From UBA6136 sp044351045 (GTDB lineage Bacteria; Pseudomonadota; Gammaproteobacteria; Methylococcales; Methylococcaceae), in assembly GCA_044351045.1 (NCBI GenBank), contig JBILGM010000022.1, forward strand, positions 1 to 46,904: DNA of 46,904 nt, in the 5' to 3' direction. The position numbers and the translations under genes are program-made. The notes under the pieces are model-generated. The model was given only the letters and a program-made list of their open reading frames with translations. It was not told the DNA's origin and made no database searches. Below, in pieces: positions 1 to 7,909 of this stretch; the first letter of the stretch is position 1, and the number at the start of each line of letters is the position of its first letter.

Positions 1-1703
1 GTGACGGAGTCCTGCATTTCCTTGACCATCTGTTCGATATCGAGTGTGGCCACAGCGGTCTGATCGGCCAGTCGGCGGATTTCCCGGGCCAGCACGGCAA
101 AGCCCAGACCATATTCCCCGGCCTTCTCAGCCTCAATCGAGGCATTCAAGGATAAGAGGTTGGTCTGATCGGCAATCTTGGTGATGGTCGTGGTGACACT
201 GCTGATGGTATTGGCCTTCTCGTTGATCAGGCCCAGTCGTGAGGAGATGGAATGGGTGGCATCCGCCAAGGTGCGCATGGCGCCTTCCATGTCGCCGAGA
301 GAGGACTGACCGGAGTTGGCCAGCTCGGTGGTGTGATCCGCCACCTCGGTGATGCCGGACATGGTGCTCAGCAATTCCTCGGAGGTGGCCGAGATTTCCT
401 TGGTAGCGGCGGCAATCTCGGTAGTGGTGGAGCCGAGGTTGCTGACCTCCTCGCTCTGGGTCTTGGTCATGGCGCTGAGGCTGTTGGCCGTGGACACCAG
501 ATCAATGGTTGAGCGCTGCACCTGGCCGATCAGGGAGTTAAGGTAATTCACCATCTGCCCGAGGGCATTGATCAGCTTGCTGATTTCATCGCTCCCCTCG
601 GCCGACAACGTCGCGGAGAGGTCGCCGGAGGCGACGCGCTCAGCTGCAGCCACGGCGGTTTGAATGGGGCGAGATATGGAGCGGGCGACCGCTAATGCAA
701 TCAGGAGCGTAGGGATCAAAATCGCGGCCAGGATGCTCAGCATGGCCCAGCGTTGCTGGCTGACCATCGCCATGGCCTCGCCGACATCCTGTTGCACGCT
801 AAGGCCCCAACGAAAGGACGGGATGTAGATCCATGAGGCCATGACGGGCCTCCTGAAGATATTGATGACCTCACCCGCGCCCTGATTGCCGCTCATCGCA
901 TTTTGCAGACCGATGCCGTAATCGGCGCCGGGCGCAACGCTTAGTTCAAACATGGTATCGGGCTTTCCGCGCAATGGAGCGGCGATATTGATTTCACCAT
1001 CATGCATCGCACCAATGGCGACTTGTCCGGTGCGGCCCAGCCCGGCATAGTCACTGACGATTTCATAGACCTCCTGCGTATTGATCTGCAGGATCAGCAG
1101 CCCCGTCTTGTGACCATCGTCCTGAATAATGGGCGCAGCGGCAAAGCCCATGGGTAAATCTGAGCCGGTATACCGGGAGAAATCTGACAAGTCCGGCTCC
1201 ATCAGCGTCATGGCGCGCTTGACCAGTTTCGCCAGGGGGGTGCCGCTCTGCGGACCGGTCAAGATGTTCTCACCCAGGTCGAGCGCCTTATTGGTTTGAA
1301 ACAGGACGTCACCCCGCGGGGAGGCCACGATGGCCTCGCTGAAGCCAAGGCTGGGAGCAAGGTAATCAGCGACTTGCTGCATCTGGCGTTCGGCTTCTGC
1401 CCGCTCCGCACTCGTGCTCTGCGCGTTTTGCAAGACTAGGGTCGCCTCGGTCACCCGCTTGATGCGGCCAAGCACACCGGCCCCCCGCGCACGCTCATAG
1501 GCATAGATTTCCAGGGAATTTGCCTTGTCCTTGGCGATCATGGTTAGCTTCTGCAGCGTTTCCTTTTCGATGGCCGCAATTGAAAGCCGATTGATGATGA
1601 GGGTCGAGATCAGCATGGGGGCCAGAACCAAAAGACCAAACCACAAGATTAGTCGACGGCCCAGGCTGTTCTTCCGCGCGCCCAGCGTTTCAAGAAGTCT
1701 CAT
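1..1703 (-). CDS. WspA-like methyl-accepting chemotaxis receptor (3' end outside window)
   Basis: Transmembrane chemoreceptor feeding the CheA/CheW proteins encoded at 8479-15551. The visible 567 residues show an N-terminal membrane segment (about 18-39), a long extracytoplasmic Cache-like sensor region, a second membrane segment (about 318-340), HAMP, and the start of the signalling hairpin. The hairpin tip reads NLLSLNASIEAEKAGEYG, followed by IRRLADQTAVATLDIEQMV; this wording is typical of WspA/ACF-class receptors rather than flagellar ones. The ATG overlaps the stop of the upstream binding-protein gene by 4 bp (ATGA), so translation is probably coupled and the two products may act together. 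The C-terminus, including any methylation-helix return and adaptor-binding tail, lies beyond position 1. Family identity is clear; the ligand is unknown. Confidence 0.93.
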   Translation of the reverse strand, partial: MRLLETLGARKNSLGRRLILWFGLLVLAPMLISTLIINRLSIAAIEKETLQKLTMIAKDKANSLEIYAYERARGAGVLGRIKRVTEATLVLQNAQSTSAERAEAERQMQQVADYLAPSLGFSEAIVASPRGDVLFQTNKALDLGENILTGPQSGTPLAKLVKRAMTLMEPDLSDFSRYTGSDLPMGFAAAPIIQDDGHKTGLLILQINTQEVYEIVSDYAGLGRTGQVAIGAMHDGEINIAAPLRGKPDTMFELSVAPGADYGIGLQNAMSGNQGAGEVINIFRRPVMASWIYIPSFRWGLSVQQDVGEAMAMVSQQRWAMLSILAAILIPTLLIALAVARSISRPIQTAVAAAERVASGDLSATLSAEGSDEISKLINALGQMVNYLNSLIGQVQRSTIDLVSTANSLSAMTKTQSEEVSNLGSTTTEIAAATKEISATSEELLSTMSGITEVADHTTELANSGQSSLGDMEGAMRTLADATHSISSRLGLINEKANTISSVTTTITKIADQTNLLSLNASIEAEKAGEYGLGFAVLAREIRRLADQTAVATLDIEQMVKEMQDSV

Positions 1704-3025
1704 GGCTGCCCCGGCTTGGCGCCGGAGGTCTTAAGGTTGACCCAGTTATGATTCCAGCTTAGATAGAGGTTTTGCAGGAAGTCGTCCCAGTCTGAGACCG
1801 AGCGAGAGCGGGGATAAGGGACCGGCCGGATGGGATAGCCCGCCGACCAGACAATGGTGATCCCACCATTCGCGCCTATTTTTCCGATATTGAAAGCCCG
1901 CCAGGTATGCCGGGTGGCTGGGTCGATCGTCACAATGCCTTCAGGCGCGTTGTAGCTCAGGCCCATTAGGGCTTGATTCACATCCTCGGCCGCTACGCTG
2001 TTTGCCCGCTCCGCAGCCTGTGCCCAAAGTTTTACGCTGATATAGGCGGTTTCCATGACATCACTGACGACTCGATTGGCGCCATAACGATCGCGAAAGG
2101 CTTTCAGGAAAGCGGTGTTTTCCGGCCTATGGATGGTCTGAAAGTAATTCCAGGCCGAGTAATGACCAGCAATGTCTGAGTTCGAGATCTGCTCTGCCTC
2201 GGATTCGCTGATGGAAAAAGAGACGACCGGCACCTGTTTCGGATCAAGTCCCGCCGACTTGAGTGCGCGATAGAGCGGCGCGTTGGAATCACCGACCACA
2301 GTGCTGAGGATGACATCCGGTTTCGACGCCCGGATTTTATCGATGGCGGCTGTCGGGTCAACGCTGCCAAAAGGCAGGTAGGTTTCCCCGACCAGTTCGC
2401 CACCCAAGGCCTTCAGCTGGTCAGCAATCATCGCGTTGATGGCATGCGGCCAGATGTAATCCGAGCCGATCAGAAAAAAACGTTTGCCGAGGTTTTCGAA
2501 ACTCCAGTTCACCGCGGGCAGCACTTGCTGGTTGGGTGCTGCGCCGGTGTAGATGATGTTGGGGGATTTCTCGAGGCCCTCGTAGGCCATGGGGTAAATC
2601 AACAAGCTGCCATGCCGCTCGATAATCGGTTTCACCGTTTTACGGCAGGCCGAAGTCCAGCAACCGATAACCGCGGAGACTTTGCGCTCGATCAGTAGCT
2701 CCTCCAGCTTGCTGGCCGCTGTTTCCGTGCTTGATCCCGTATCCGCGATCACGGCCTCGATCCGGTGACCCAAAACGCCCCCGGCGGCATTGATTTCCTC
2801 AATGGCCAGTTGTTCCGCTTCCACCATCGGCTTTTCGCTGATGGCCATGGATCCGGTCAGCGCCTGGAGGATGCCCAAGCGAACCACGCTGTAGTTGCCC
2901 CGTTGATTCCACAGCCAACCCGCGATAAGGACTGCAAGAAGTAAAGCCAGGGCTAGCCAAGCCAGCCGTTGCTGATGCCAGAAGCGGGGTTCCAGTCTCG
3001 CCTCTGGCATCCCCGCTGGCTCCAT
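1700..3025 (-). CDS. Membrane-anchored urea/amide-type (UrtA-like) periplasmic binding protein, probable receptor partner
   Basis: About 441 residues of the Peripla_BP_6/UrtA family, which binds urea, short amides or branched amino acids. A hydrophobic segment at about residues 20-38 has no clear cleavage site, so the protein is probably tethered to the inner membrane facing the periplasm. Family-typical stretches are LGILQALTGSMAISE, EEINAAGGVLGHRIE, VIGCWTSACRKTV and YTGAAPNQQ. No urea ABC permease or ATPase genes are nearby; the neighbours are STAS and a chemoreceptor, so a sensory role is inferred. I chose ATG 3025, one base after the STAS stop, over an upstream in-frame start at 3109 that would overlap STAS by 83 bp. 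The stop overlaps the receptor start by 4 bp. Confidence 0.88.
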   Translation of the reverse strand: MEPAGMPEARLEPRFWHQQRLAWLALALLLAVLIAGWLWNQRGNYSVVRLGILQALTGSMAISEKPMVEAEQLAIEEINAAGGVLGHRIEAVIADTGSSTETAASKLEELLIERKVSAVIGCWTSACRKTVKPIIERHGSLLIYPMAYEGLEKSPNIIYTGAAPNQQVLPAVNWSFENLGKRFFLIGSDYIWPHAINAMIADQLKALGGELVGETYLPFGSVDPTAAIDKIRASKPDVILSTVVGDSNAPLYRALKSAGLDPKQVPVVSFSISESEAEQISNSDIAGHYSAWNYFQTIHRPENTAFLKAFRDRYGANRVVSDVMETAYISVKLWAQAAERANSVAAEDVNQALMGLSYNAPEGIVTIDPATRHTWRAFNIGKIGANGGITIVWSAGYPIRPVPYPRSRSVSDWDDFLQNLYLSWNHNWVNLKTSGAKPGQP

Positions 3026-3026
3026 G

Positions 3027-3353
3027 TTAGAGCGCCTCGGCGACGGTCGGCACGATATCGAAGAGCTTGCTGAAACCGCTGATTTCAAAAACATCCTTGA
3101 GCGTTGCATTCAGTCCGCAGAGCTTGACCTTGCCCTGGATCGGCTCCAGCTTCTTGGCAATCAGCAGGATGACCCGAAGTCCAGCGCTACTGATGAAATT
3201 GACGGCGGAGAAATCCAGAATCAGTTTTCTTTCTCCCTCATCAATCCACGACAAACATTGTTGTTCCAGTTCCTTGGCGCTATTGGCGTCGACACGGCCA
3301 TCCAAGGTGACGACCAGGGAGTCCTGGTTCTTAGCGGGAGAGATTGCAAGCAT
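3027..3353 (-). CDS. STAS-domain anti-sigma factor antagonist (SpoIIAA/RsbV type)
   Basis: A 108-residue single STAS domain. In partner switching, an RsbW-type kinase phosphorylates such a protein on Ser, and a PP2C phosphatase restores it. The signature FISSAGLRVIL places the likely phosphosite at Ser56, aligning with Ser58 of SpoIIAA. It is the first gene of the leftward STAS-binding protein-receptor unit, with 1 bp to the next start. The matching kinase (8017-8478) and phosphatase (14358-15551) genes are in the rightward arm. That association is strong support for a complete switch, although no target sigma or anti-sigma factor lies in the window. Confidence 0.92.
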   Translation of the reverse strand: MLAISPAKNQDSLVVTLDGRVDANSAKELEQQCLSWIDEGERKLILDFSAVNFISSAGLRVILLIAKKLEPIQGKVKLCGLNATLKDVFEISGFSKLFDIVPTVAEAL

Positions 3354-3460
3354 GGGGTTGATTTCCGGTTTAGGTTGAAAAAGGTTTTGGCGGAGTGCGC
3401 CTGATTGATGATTTCGCTGTCATTTACACAAGTTGCCCAGCGAGCCTTCCGGCGCATGGG

Positions 3461-4165
3461 CTAGTCCAGCACGGGCAGGAAGTTTGTATTGTCCTCATCT
3501 GTTGACCAGACGTCACCGGTTTCGAGGTCAAACCACCAGCCATGCAGGCTCAAAGTTCCATCCGCCATTCGCTCCTTTATCCAGGGGTACGTGGCCAGGT
3601 TGGCCAAGGAGCCGCGGATGGCGGCCCGCTCAGCCAGATGCTGATGTTGGCAAAGCGTTCCCATGTCCACCTCGGTGACCTCCATGTCCCCCGTTGCAGG
3701 CTGCGTTTTGCCGCCCGGGTTCAGAATATATTTGAAGCAGGCATCTAGCGCCATGGAGACCCAGCTACCGATGAAATCCCGCTCCAGACGCTGGCCAGAC
3801 AGAGTGGCGAGCAGCGCCTTGATGCCACCGCAATGGGCATGGCCCAGGACCACGATATGACTGACGCCGAGGTCTCTCACCGCATATTCGATGGCTGCCC
3901 GCGCGCCGTCGTAGTTCCCTTCAAGCTTGTAGGGTGGCACCAGATTCGCGACATTCCTGACCACAAACAAGTCACCGGGAGATGCGCCGGTGAGAATCGC
4001 CGGATCCACACGAGAATCGCTGCAGGAGATGAGGAGCACCTTCGGGTGCTGTCCATGCTCCGTCAGCTCTTTCATGCGCTCCGGTGATTGCTCGTAGTAG
4101 CGTTTCTGGAAACCTTTGATGCCCGCCAGAAGGCGTTGCATCACTTTATCGTCAGTGTCAGTCAT
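3461..4165 (-). CDS. can: Beta-class carbonic anhydrase
   Basis: Interconverts CO2 and bicarbonate; no signal peptide, so cytoplasmic. Counting from an alternative upstream ATG at 4213 (250 residues), the zinc and dyad residues are Cys64-x-Asp66-x-Arg68 (SCSDSR), His125 and Cys128 (GHAHCGG). This is the complete set for the family. I prefer ATG 4165 (234 residues) because an AGAGG lies 8 bases upstream, whereas 4213 has no visible Shine-Dalgarno. It lies upstream of STAS on the same strand with about 107 bp between them, so it may or may not share transcripts with the sensory unit. Autotrophs often carry this enzyme beside carbon-regulatory genes, but that link is only suggestive here. Confidence 0.93.
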   Translation of the reverse strand: MTDTDDKVMQRLLAGIKGFQKRYYEQSPERMKELTEHGQHPKVLLISCSDSRVDPAILTGASPGDLFVVRNVANLVPPYKLEGNYDGARAAIEYAVRDLGVSHIVVLGHAHCGGIKALLATLSGQRLERDFIGSWVSMALDACFKYILNPGGKTQPATGDMEVTEVDMGTLCQHQHLAERAAIRGSLANLATYPWIKERMADGTLSLHGWWFDLETGDVWSTDEDNTNFLPVLD

Positions 4166-4261
4166 AAGTTTTGCCTCTGGAGATAAATCCGTCGTGATGG
4201 TCTGGTTAGTCATGGCTGCATCGGCTTACGGGTAGGTCGTCACCCGCTGCTGTGAGTATCG

Positions 4262-4330
4262 AAAAAAACATCCATTCATGTGCTTCGGCTCCGCTCGGAA
4301 GAACCTTGTTGAAGTGCAGTTTTTCGGGCC
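4262..4330 (+). repeat. Dispersed palindromic repeat, copy A
   Basis: Imperfect inverted repeat: A-run, then TGCTTCGGCTCCGCTCGG, GAACCTTGTTGAAGTGCAG, then T-run. The same order occurs at 6075-6140 and 34389-34455. The outer A and T tracts pair, and the CTTCG/GAAG arms form an inner stem. This copy is the most diverged of the three. Confidence 0.7.
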
Positions 4331-4364
4331 ACTCCACTGACCGGTCTATGGGAAAAATGATGCT

Positions 4365-4745
4365 TCACCGGCAACGATAAACTGCACCCACATAGGTGAC
4401 GTTCGTTTGCTCACTGGAGCCTCCGCCGCTGCCATTGCCAACACCGAAGCTGCCGGTTTGCCCAGCGCGGGTGGTCAATAGCTGGACGGTGTTTCCGCCC
4501 AGCTGGGCCGCCTGATTCTTGAGGTCATTCCGGGCGCCCGTCTCCAGATTGGCATTACTCGTCCAGCCGCCCGTAAAGAAGTTGCCCTGATTGCCCGTCA
4601 CTTCCCCCAGATACTCGCAATCCTTGGGGTCGGAAGTGACCAGACGGACTTTATTCGCTTGCGGATTGAGCGGATTGGCGGCACAGCCGGCGATCACCAA
4701 AAACAACGATGCCTGGGCCAAGGACAATGTTTTAAGTCTTCTCAT
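4365..4745 (-). CDS. DUF4156-type outer-membrane or periplasmic lipoprotein
   Basis: 126 residues with a lipoprotein signal (MRRLKTLSLAQASLFLVIAGC; lipobox IAGC, lipidated Cys about 21). The mature part matches DUF4156 by its VRLVTSDPKDCEYLGEVTG start and by the paired cysteines near the middle and the C-terminus (YRC). A Gly/Ser-rich stretch (residues about 95-112) precedes a final beta strand. The family is structurally simple and functionally uncharacterised. It is alone between the carbonic anhydrase and the degraded defence block. Confidence 0.8.
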   Translation of the reverse strand: MRRLKTLSLAQASLFLVIAGCAANPLNPQANKVRLVTSDPKDCEYLGEVTGNQGNFFTGGWTSNANLETGARNDLKNQAAQLGGNTVQLLTTRAGQTGSFGVGNGSGGGSSEQTNVTYVGAVYRCR

Positions 4746-4866
4746 CAGAATGCCTGCTCTTTCAGTGATGCGTCATGTTTGTCGATGATATAGAAACTCA
4801 TGCCATCTTGTCGCGGTTGAGCAAACCCTTCCCGACAGGCACCCCATTCGCGAGTGCTCAGAGCGG

Positions 4867-5560
4867 TTGTCGCCAAGGCAGCATCCGACCTGCCAGCTCG
4901 GGAATGCTGAAGAAATCGAACAAGCCATTTCCGACCTCGCACTGCTACCGTTTGATCGGGACGAGTTTCCCTTTGCCTTCCTGCAAACCTTCGGCAACAA
5001 GGACACCACGCTCAAGCGACTGCGCGCTGGCGGGACCAACAAATCCGACCTCGGCGGCGTGCTGCAGACCAGCAATATTCACATGGCCGTGTGCGAGCCG
5101 GGCGCCGTCACCGCCACGCTCGCCGCCCTCAAGGCCAGGTTCATCCTTGCCACCGATGGCGAAACGCTCGCCTGTGCCTAGCCGGACTTTTCCGATCACT
5201 TTGGCTTCTTGCCTCCGCTGGCGGGCATTTCCACCGTCTAGCAAATCCGCGAAAGCTCGTTTGACATTCGCGCCACCAGCCGCCTGAACCGTCTTTACGT
5301 CGAGCTGCTCAAGGACAACCCCGACTGGAGGACCGCCGATCGCCGACGACGAGGAGCGCGGCGCGCGGCGCGCTGGGCATGCACTACACCAGCGTGCCCA
5401 ACATCCTGAAAGTGCTCAACCCGCTGTTTCTGGATGAGCTGCGCGCCCGGTTGACCGCAATGACGAGTTTCTGGAACGCATCTATATCGGTCGCCGCTTC
5501 AAGAATGACACCCAGCGACTGGAAAAGCTTTTCGAGTTCTATACAAAGATGACGGTGTAG
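4867..5560 (+). pseudogene. Degraded class I SAM-dependent DNA methyltransferase (MmeI/type IIL-like)
   Basis: Translated fragments read NAEEIEQAISDLALLPFDRDEFPFAFLQTFGN, then TNKSDLGGVLQTSNIHMAV, then FGFLPPLAGISTV, SSFDIRATSRLNRLYVELL, ALGMHYTSVPNILKVLNPLF and finally FLERIYIGRRFKND. These are in the order expected for a roughly 900-residue methylase/restriction protein. They are interrupted by TAG codons at about 5179 and 5239 and by frame changes. Most of the catalytic domain (the NPPF region) is deleted. The fragment ends at a TAG near 5560. Function is lost; this is a remnant of a restriction-modification locus. Confidence 0.8.
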
Positions 5561-5582
5561 CTGGCCAACCGCCCCTCGGCCT

Positions 5583-5632
5583 CCTTCGACAAGCTCAGGG
5601 CAGGCAAAGTCTCTCCCCGCAAGCGGGGTGAG
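5583..5632 (+). repeat. CTTCGACAAGCTCAGGGC repeat with adjoining CCCCGC hairpin
   Basis: A short element containing CTTCGACAAGCTCAGGGC (a sequence type dispersed in many bacterial genomes) is followed within 15 bases by the perfect hairpin CCCCGC-AA-GCGGGG at 5615-5628. It separates the methylase remnant from the DUF1016 remnant and resembles the larger repeats at 6075 and 34389. Confidence 0.6.
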
Positions 5633-5661
5633 GGGACTGACAACGATACGGGGGTTGACCT

Positions 5662-6051
5662 ATGAGCGAGTGGCTCGCTGGTCTGGCGCCTGCGCCATAC
5701 GGTTACGCCGACTGGCTGGCCGACCTGAAAACCCTCATCTATAAAGCCCAGCAGCGCGCCAGGCTGGCGGTCAACCGAGAGCTGGTGCTGCTGTTTAGGC
5801 AGATCGGCCGGGATATCCTGGCGCGACAGGCCGCGCAGGTCTTTGGCGCAAAGGTGATCGAGCTCCTGCCCCAGGATTTGCGCACTACCTTTTCCGGCAT
5901 GAAGGGATATTCACCGCTTAACCTCAAATAATTGCGCGTTTTTGCCGAGGCGTGGCCGGATGCTGAAATTGTCCAACAGGCTGATGGAAAATTGCCGTGC
6001 ATATACGAAGAAGACGACCGGTGCTCGGGCAAAGGCAAAAGGCTGACATAG
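5662..6051 (+). pseudogene. Truncated DUF1016/YhcG-like PDDEXK nuclease
   Basis: The first 89 residues (YGYADWLADLKTLIYKAQQRARLAVNRELVLLFRQIGRDIL..., MKGYSPLNLK) match the winged-helix N-terminus of DUF1016 proteins, which often accompany restriction-modification loci. A TAA at 5929-5931 sits where homologues usually have Tyr or Met. Reading on in the same frame gives LRVFAEAWPDAEIVQQADGKLP, which is still family sequence, until homology stops near 5998. The C-terminal nuclease domain is absent. The gene is therefore broken by both a nonsense mutation and a 3' truncation. Confidence 0.8.
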
Positions 6052-6074
6052 AGTGCTCGACTTTAGCGGGGCTC

Positions 6075-6147
6075 AAAAAATTGTTCATACATGCCCTTCG
6101 GTTGCGCGCAGGAGAGCCTTGTCGAAGTGCAATTTTTAGAGGTTCCC
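6075..6147 (+). repeat. Dispersed palindromic repeat, copy B, flanked by direct repeats
   Basis: The element runs from AAAAAATT through ATGCCCTTCGG, AGGAGAGCCTTGTCGAAGTG to AATTTTTAGAGG. It is bracketed by CTTTAGCGGGG at 6061-6071 and at 6147-6157, which would fit a target-site duplication of a MITE-like insertion. It lies immediately upstream of the VapBC promoter. Confidence 0.7.
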
Positions 6148-6160
6148 TTTAGCGGGGGCG

Positions 6161-6178
6161 TATACTTGAAAGTATAAT
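6161..6178 (+). promoter_or_regulatory. Palindromic operator overlapping the -10 of the toxin-antitoxin operon
   Basis: TATACTT-GA-AAGTATA (6161-6176) is a perfect inverted repeat that overlaps a consensus TATAAT (6173-6178). It sits 31 bp upstream of the antitoxin ATG. Ribbon-helix-helix antitoxins typically repress their own promoter through such a site; that role is inferred. Confidence 0.6.
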
Positions 6179-6208
6179 TGTCCCGGTGAATGGTTTGGAG
6201 ATTACGCA

Positions 6209-6442
6209 ATGTCACAAATTACCCTTTATCTGGATGACGCCACACAGGCGCTGGTTGATCAGGCGGCTTTGGCCAATGGCATGTCAAAAAGTCGCTGGGT
6301 GGCGGAGATCATCCGCAAATATGCCGCCCATGAATGGCCCAGGGACTGCCTGGAACTGGCCGGGCGATTTGCCGATTTCCCCCTGTGCAAAGAGGATGGC
6401 GGGAGTGGTTTGCCCGCGGATACACCTCGCCTTGGGTTTTGA
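6209..6442 (+). CDS. CopG/ribbon-helix-helix antitoxin of a VapBC-like pair
   Basis: 77 residues. The N-terminus SQITLYLDDATQALVDQAALANGMSKSRWVAEIIRKY is a ribbon-helix-helix DNA-binding domain; the C-terminal tail should wrap the toxin. GGAG lies 8 bases upstream of the ATG. The stop is 8 bp before the toxin start, so the two genes are an operon. The pair is intact although all the defence genes around it are broken, which fits selection by toxin addiction. Confidence 0.87.
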   Translation: MSQITLYLDDATQALVDQAALANGMSKSRWVAEIIRKYAAHEWPRDCLELAGRFADFPLCKEDGGSGLPADTPRLGF

Positions 6443-6450
6443 GGCGCGGC

Positions 6451-6858
6451 ATGCTGATTCTGGACAGCAACACCATCAGTTATTACTTCCGGGGCGACCC
6501 GAAGGTCGTCCCGAGGCTGCAAGCCCTTTCTCCCGCCGATGTGGGCGTGCCAGCCATTGTGGAATATGAGTTGCGCTACGGGTTGTTGCGTTTGCCGCCA
6601 GAGGCCGCTGCACCGCGGCTGTTGGCGTTGGCGCAATTCCTGCGACCCTTGCAGATTTTGCCGTTCGAAAGCGATTGTGCGGTGCAGGCCGCGCTTATCC
6701 GCGCCGAGCTTGAAGCGGCAGGCACCCCCATCGGCCCGCACGATACCTTGATTGCCGCCACGACATTGCATCATCGGGCCACGCTGGTCACGCGTAATGT
6801 GCATGAATTCTCGCGTGTGTCCGGCTTGCAATGGCTAAACTGGCATGAGGGCGGATGA
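6451..6858 (+). CDS. vapC: PIN-domain toxin (VapC/FitB-like ribonuclease)
   Basis: 135 residues from the ATG at 6451; a longer in-frame reading from 6334 would overlap the antitoxin and adds non-family sequence. Acidic PIN residues are visible: Asp near the start (MLILDSNT), Glu in VEYELRYG, Asp in GPHDTLIAA, and the LVTRNVHEFSRV end where Asn occupies the fourth position, as is common in FitB/VapC proteins. These chelate Mg2+ for RNA cleavage. The length is normal for the family, and the gene appears functional. Confidence 0.88.
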   Translation: MLILDSNTISYYFRGDPKVVPRLQALSPADVGVPAIVEYELRYGLLRLPPEAAAPRLLALAQFLRPLQILPFESDCAVQAALIRAELEAAGTPIGPHDTLIAATTLHHRATLVTRNVHEFSRVSGLQWLNWHEGG

Positions 6859-7001
6859 AGGCCCTTGGTCGGGTTTTACTCGCCGGCAGCCCCGCTGGCT
6901 GCGGCTCCGATCAGCCAGCGGGAGCGGCGTTCTTCGTCGATGTCTTGATCAGCCCTACCATCGCGCTCACGGAATTGCATGTTTGGAGTTGGAATGAATA
7001 A

Positions 7002-7845
7002 CGCGGTGCCTTCCGTTTGTTGAATGCGAAAAGGGCGGCTGAATCTGGCGGCGGGTCCGCCTTGAGTGACGACGAGCTCCTGGTCGAATTGGTCGGCACG
7101 ACCCATGAATCCCACCTCCAGACCTTGCAACATGCGCGGACCAGTGCGGGCCAGTGCGGAAAAGCGGGAAGTGGATGAAGTGGCTCAGCGGGATCGCTGT
7201 GAGGATTTTGAGCGCTTTCAGCCTTTGTTTGAGCAGGTGCAACAAGCGCTGAAGACGGGGTTGCGACAGACTCGGCCCTACATTCGGCAGGCCGGTATCG
7301 AACAGGGGCATTGGTTTATTCTGGGTGGCCAGACGGTCTATGTCGCCGAGGTGGGCGAAACTTTCAAAGCGCCCAATGGCGAAAACGATGCCCGACTGAG
7401 AGTGATCTATGCCAACGGCACCGAAAGCAACCTGCTGCGTCGCTCGTTACAGCGGGCGCTATATAAGGACGAAGCCGGTCGCCGCATAACCGACCCGGAC
7501 CCCGGCCCCTTGTTGGCGGGGAGCTTGGAGCCGGACGATATCGAAAGCGGCACGCTGTATGTGCTGAGAAGTCTGTCCAGCCACTCCTTTGTAGCCGAGC
7601 ATCGCGAATTGATCCACAAGATCGGCATGACCGGCGGCAAGGTGGAAACCCGCATCGCCCAAGCGGCGCGCGATGCCACCTATTTGTTGGCGGATGTGGA
7701 GGTCGTCGCCACCTACAAGCTGGCTGGCATTCGTCGCAGCAATCTGGAGGGGCTGTTTCACCAACTTTTCTCAAAGGCCGTTTGCTTCGACTCCGCTCAG
7801 CGAACGGCGTTGTCGCCGCCGCTGCATGGTGGGCGGCTGTGTTGA
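7002..7845 (+). pseudogene. GIY-YIG (T5orf172-like) nuclease, frameshifted and truncated
   Basis: The N-terminal part reads LSDDELLVELVGTTHESHLQTLQHARTSA (from 7062). The rest is in another frame: AEKREVDEVAQRDRCEDFERFQPLFEQVQQ... then SGTLYVLRSLSSHSFVAEHRELIHKIGMTGGKVETRIAQA, the T5orf172/GIY-YIG core. The cause of the shift is visible: a 10-bp tandem duplication, CCAGTGCGGG, at 7141-7150 and 7151-7160. Removing one copy restores a continuous reading of HARTSAEKRE. Homology ends at about 7777, where a CTTCG-type repeat begins, so the C-terminus was probably lost to repeat insertion or recombination. No normal start region is present upstream of a TAA at 6999. Confidence 0.82.
7778..7807 (+). 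repeat. CCGTTTGC...GCGAACGG palindromic repeat inside the GIY-YIG remnant
   Basis: CCGTTTGC, then TTCGACTCCGCTCA, then GCGAACGG: an 8-bp inverted repeat with one mismatch. It belongs to the widely dispersed CTTCGAC-GCTCA-CGAACGG class. It replaces the C-terminal coding sequence of the nuclease remnant. Confidence 0.65.
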
Positions 7846-7884
7846 CGCTTTTCAGTAAATGGTGCTCCCTGATCGTTATGACCG

Positions 7885-7909
7885 AACCCACCGCTTGATG
7901 AGGTGGGTT
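7885..7909 (+). terminator. Stem-loop before the rightward signalling operon
   Basis: AACCCACC (7885-7892), a 9-base loop, then GGTGGGTT (7902-7909): a perfect 8-bp stem. No T-run follows on the plus strand (ATCC). It could be a weak terminator for the remnant gene or a leader structure for the kinase gene starting at 8017. Confidence 0.4.

Noticed and set aside
6334..6450. N-terminal extension of the PIN toxin
   Set aside because: It would overlap the antitoxin gene in another frame; family members start at the MLILDSN residues.
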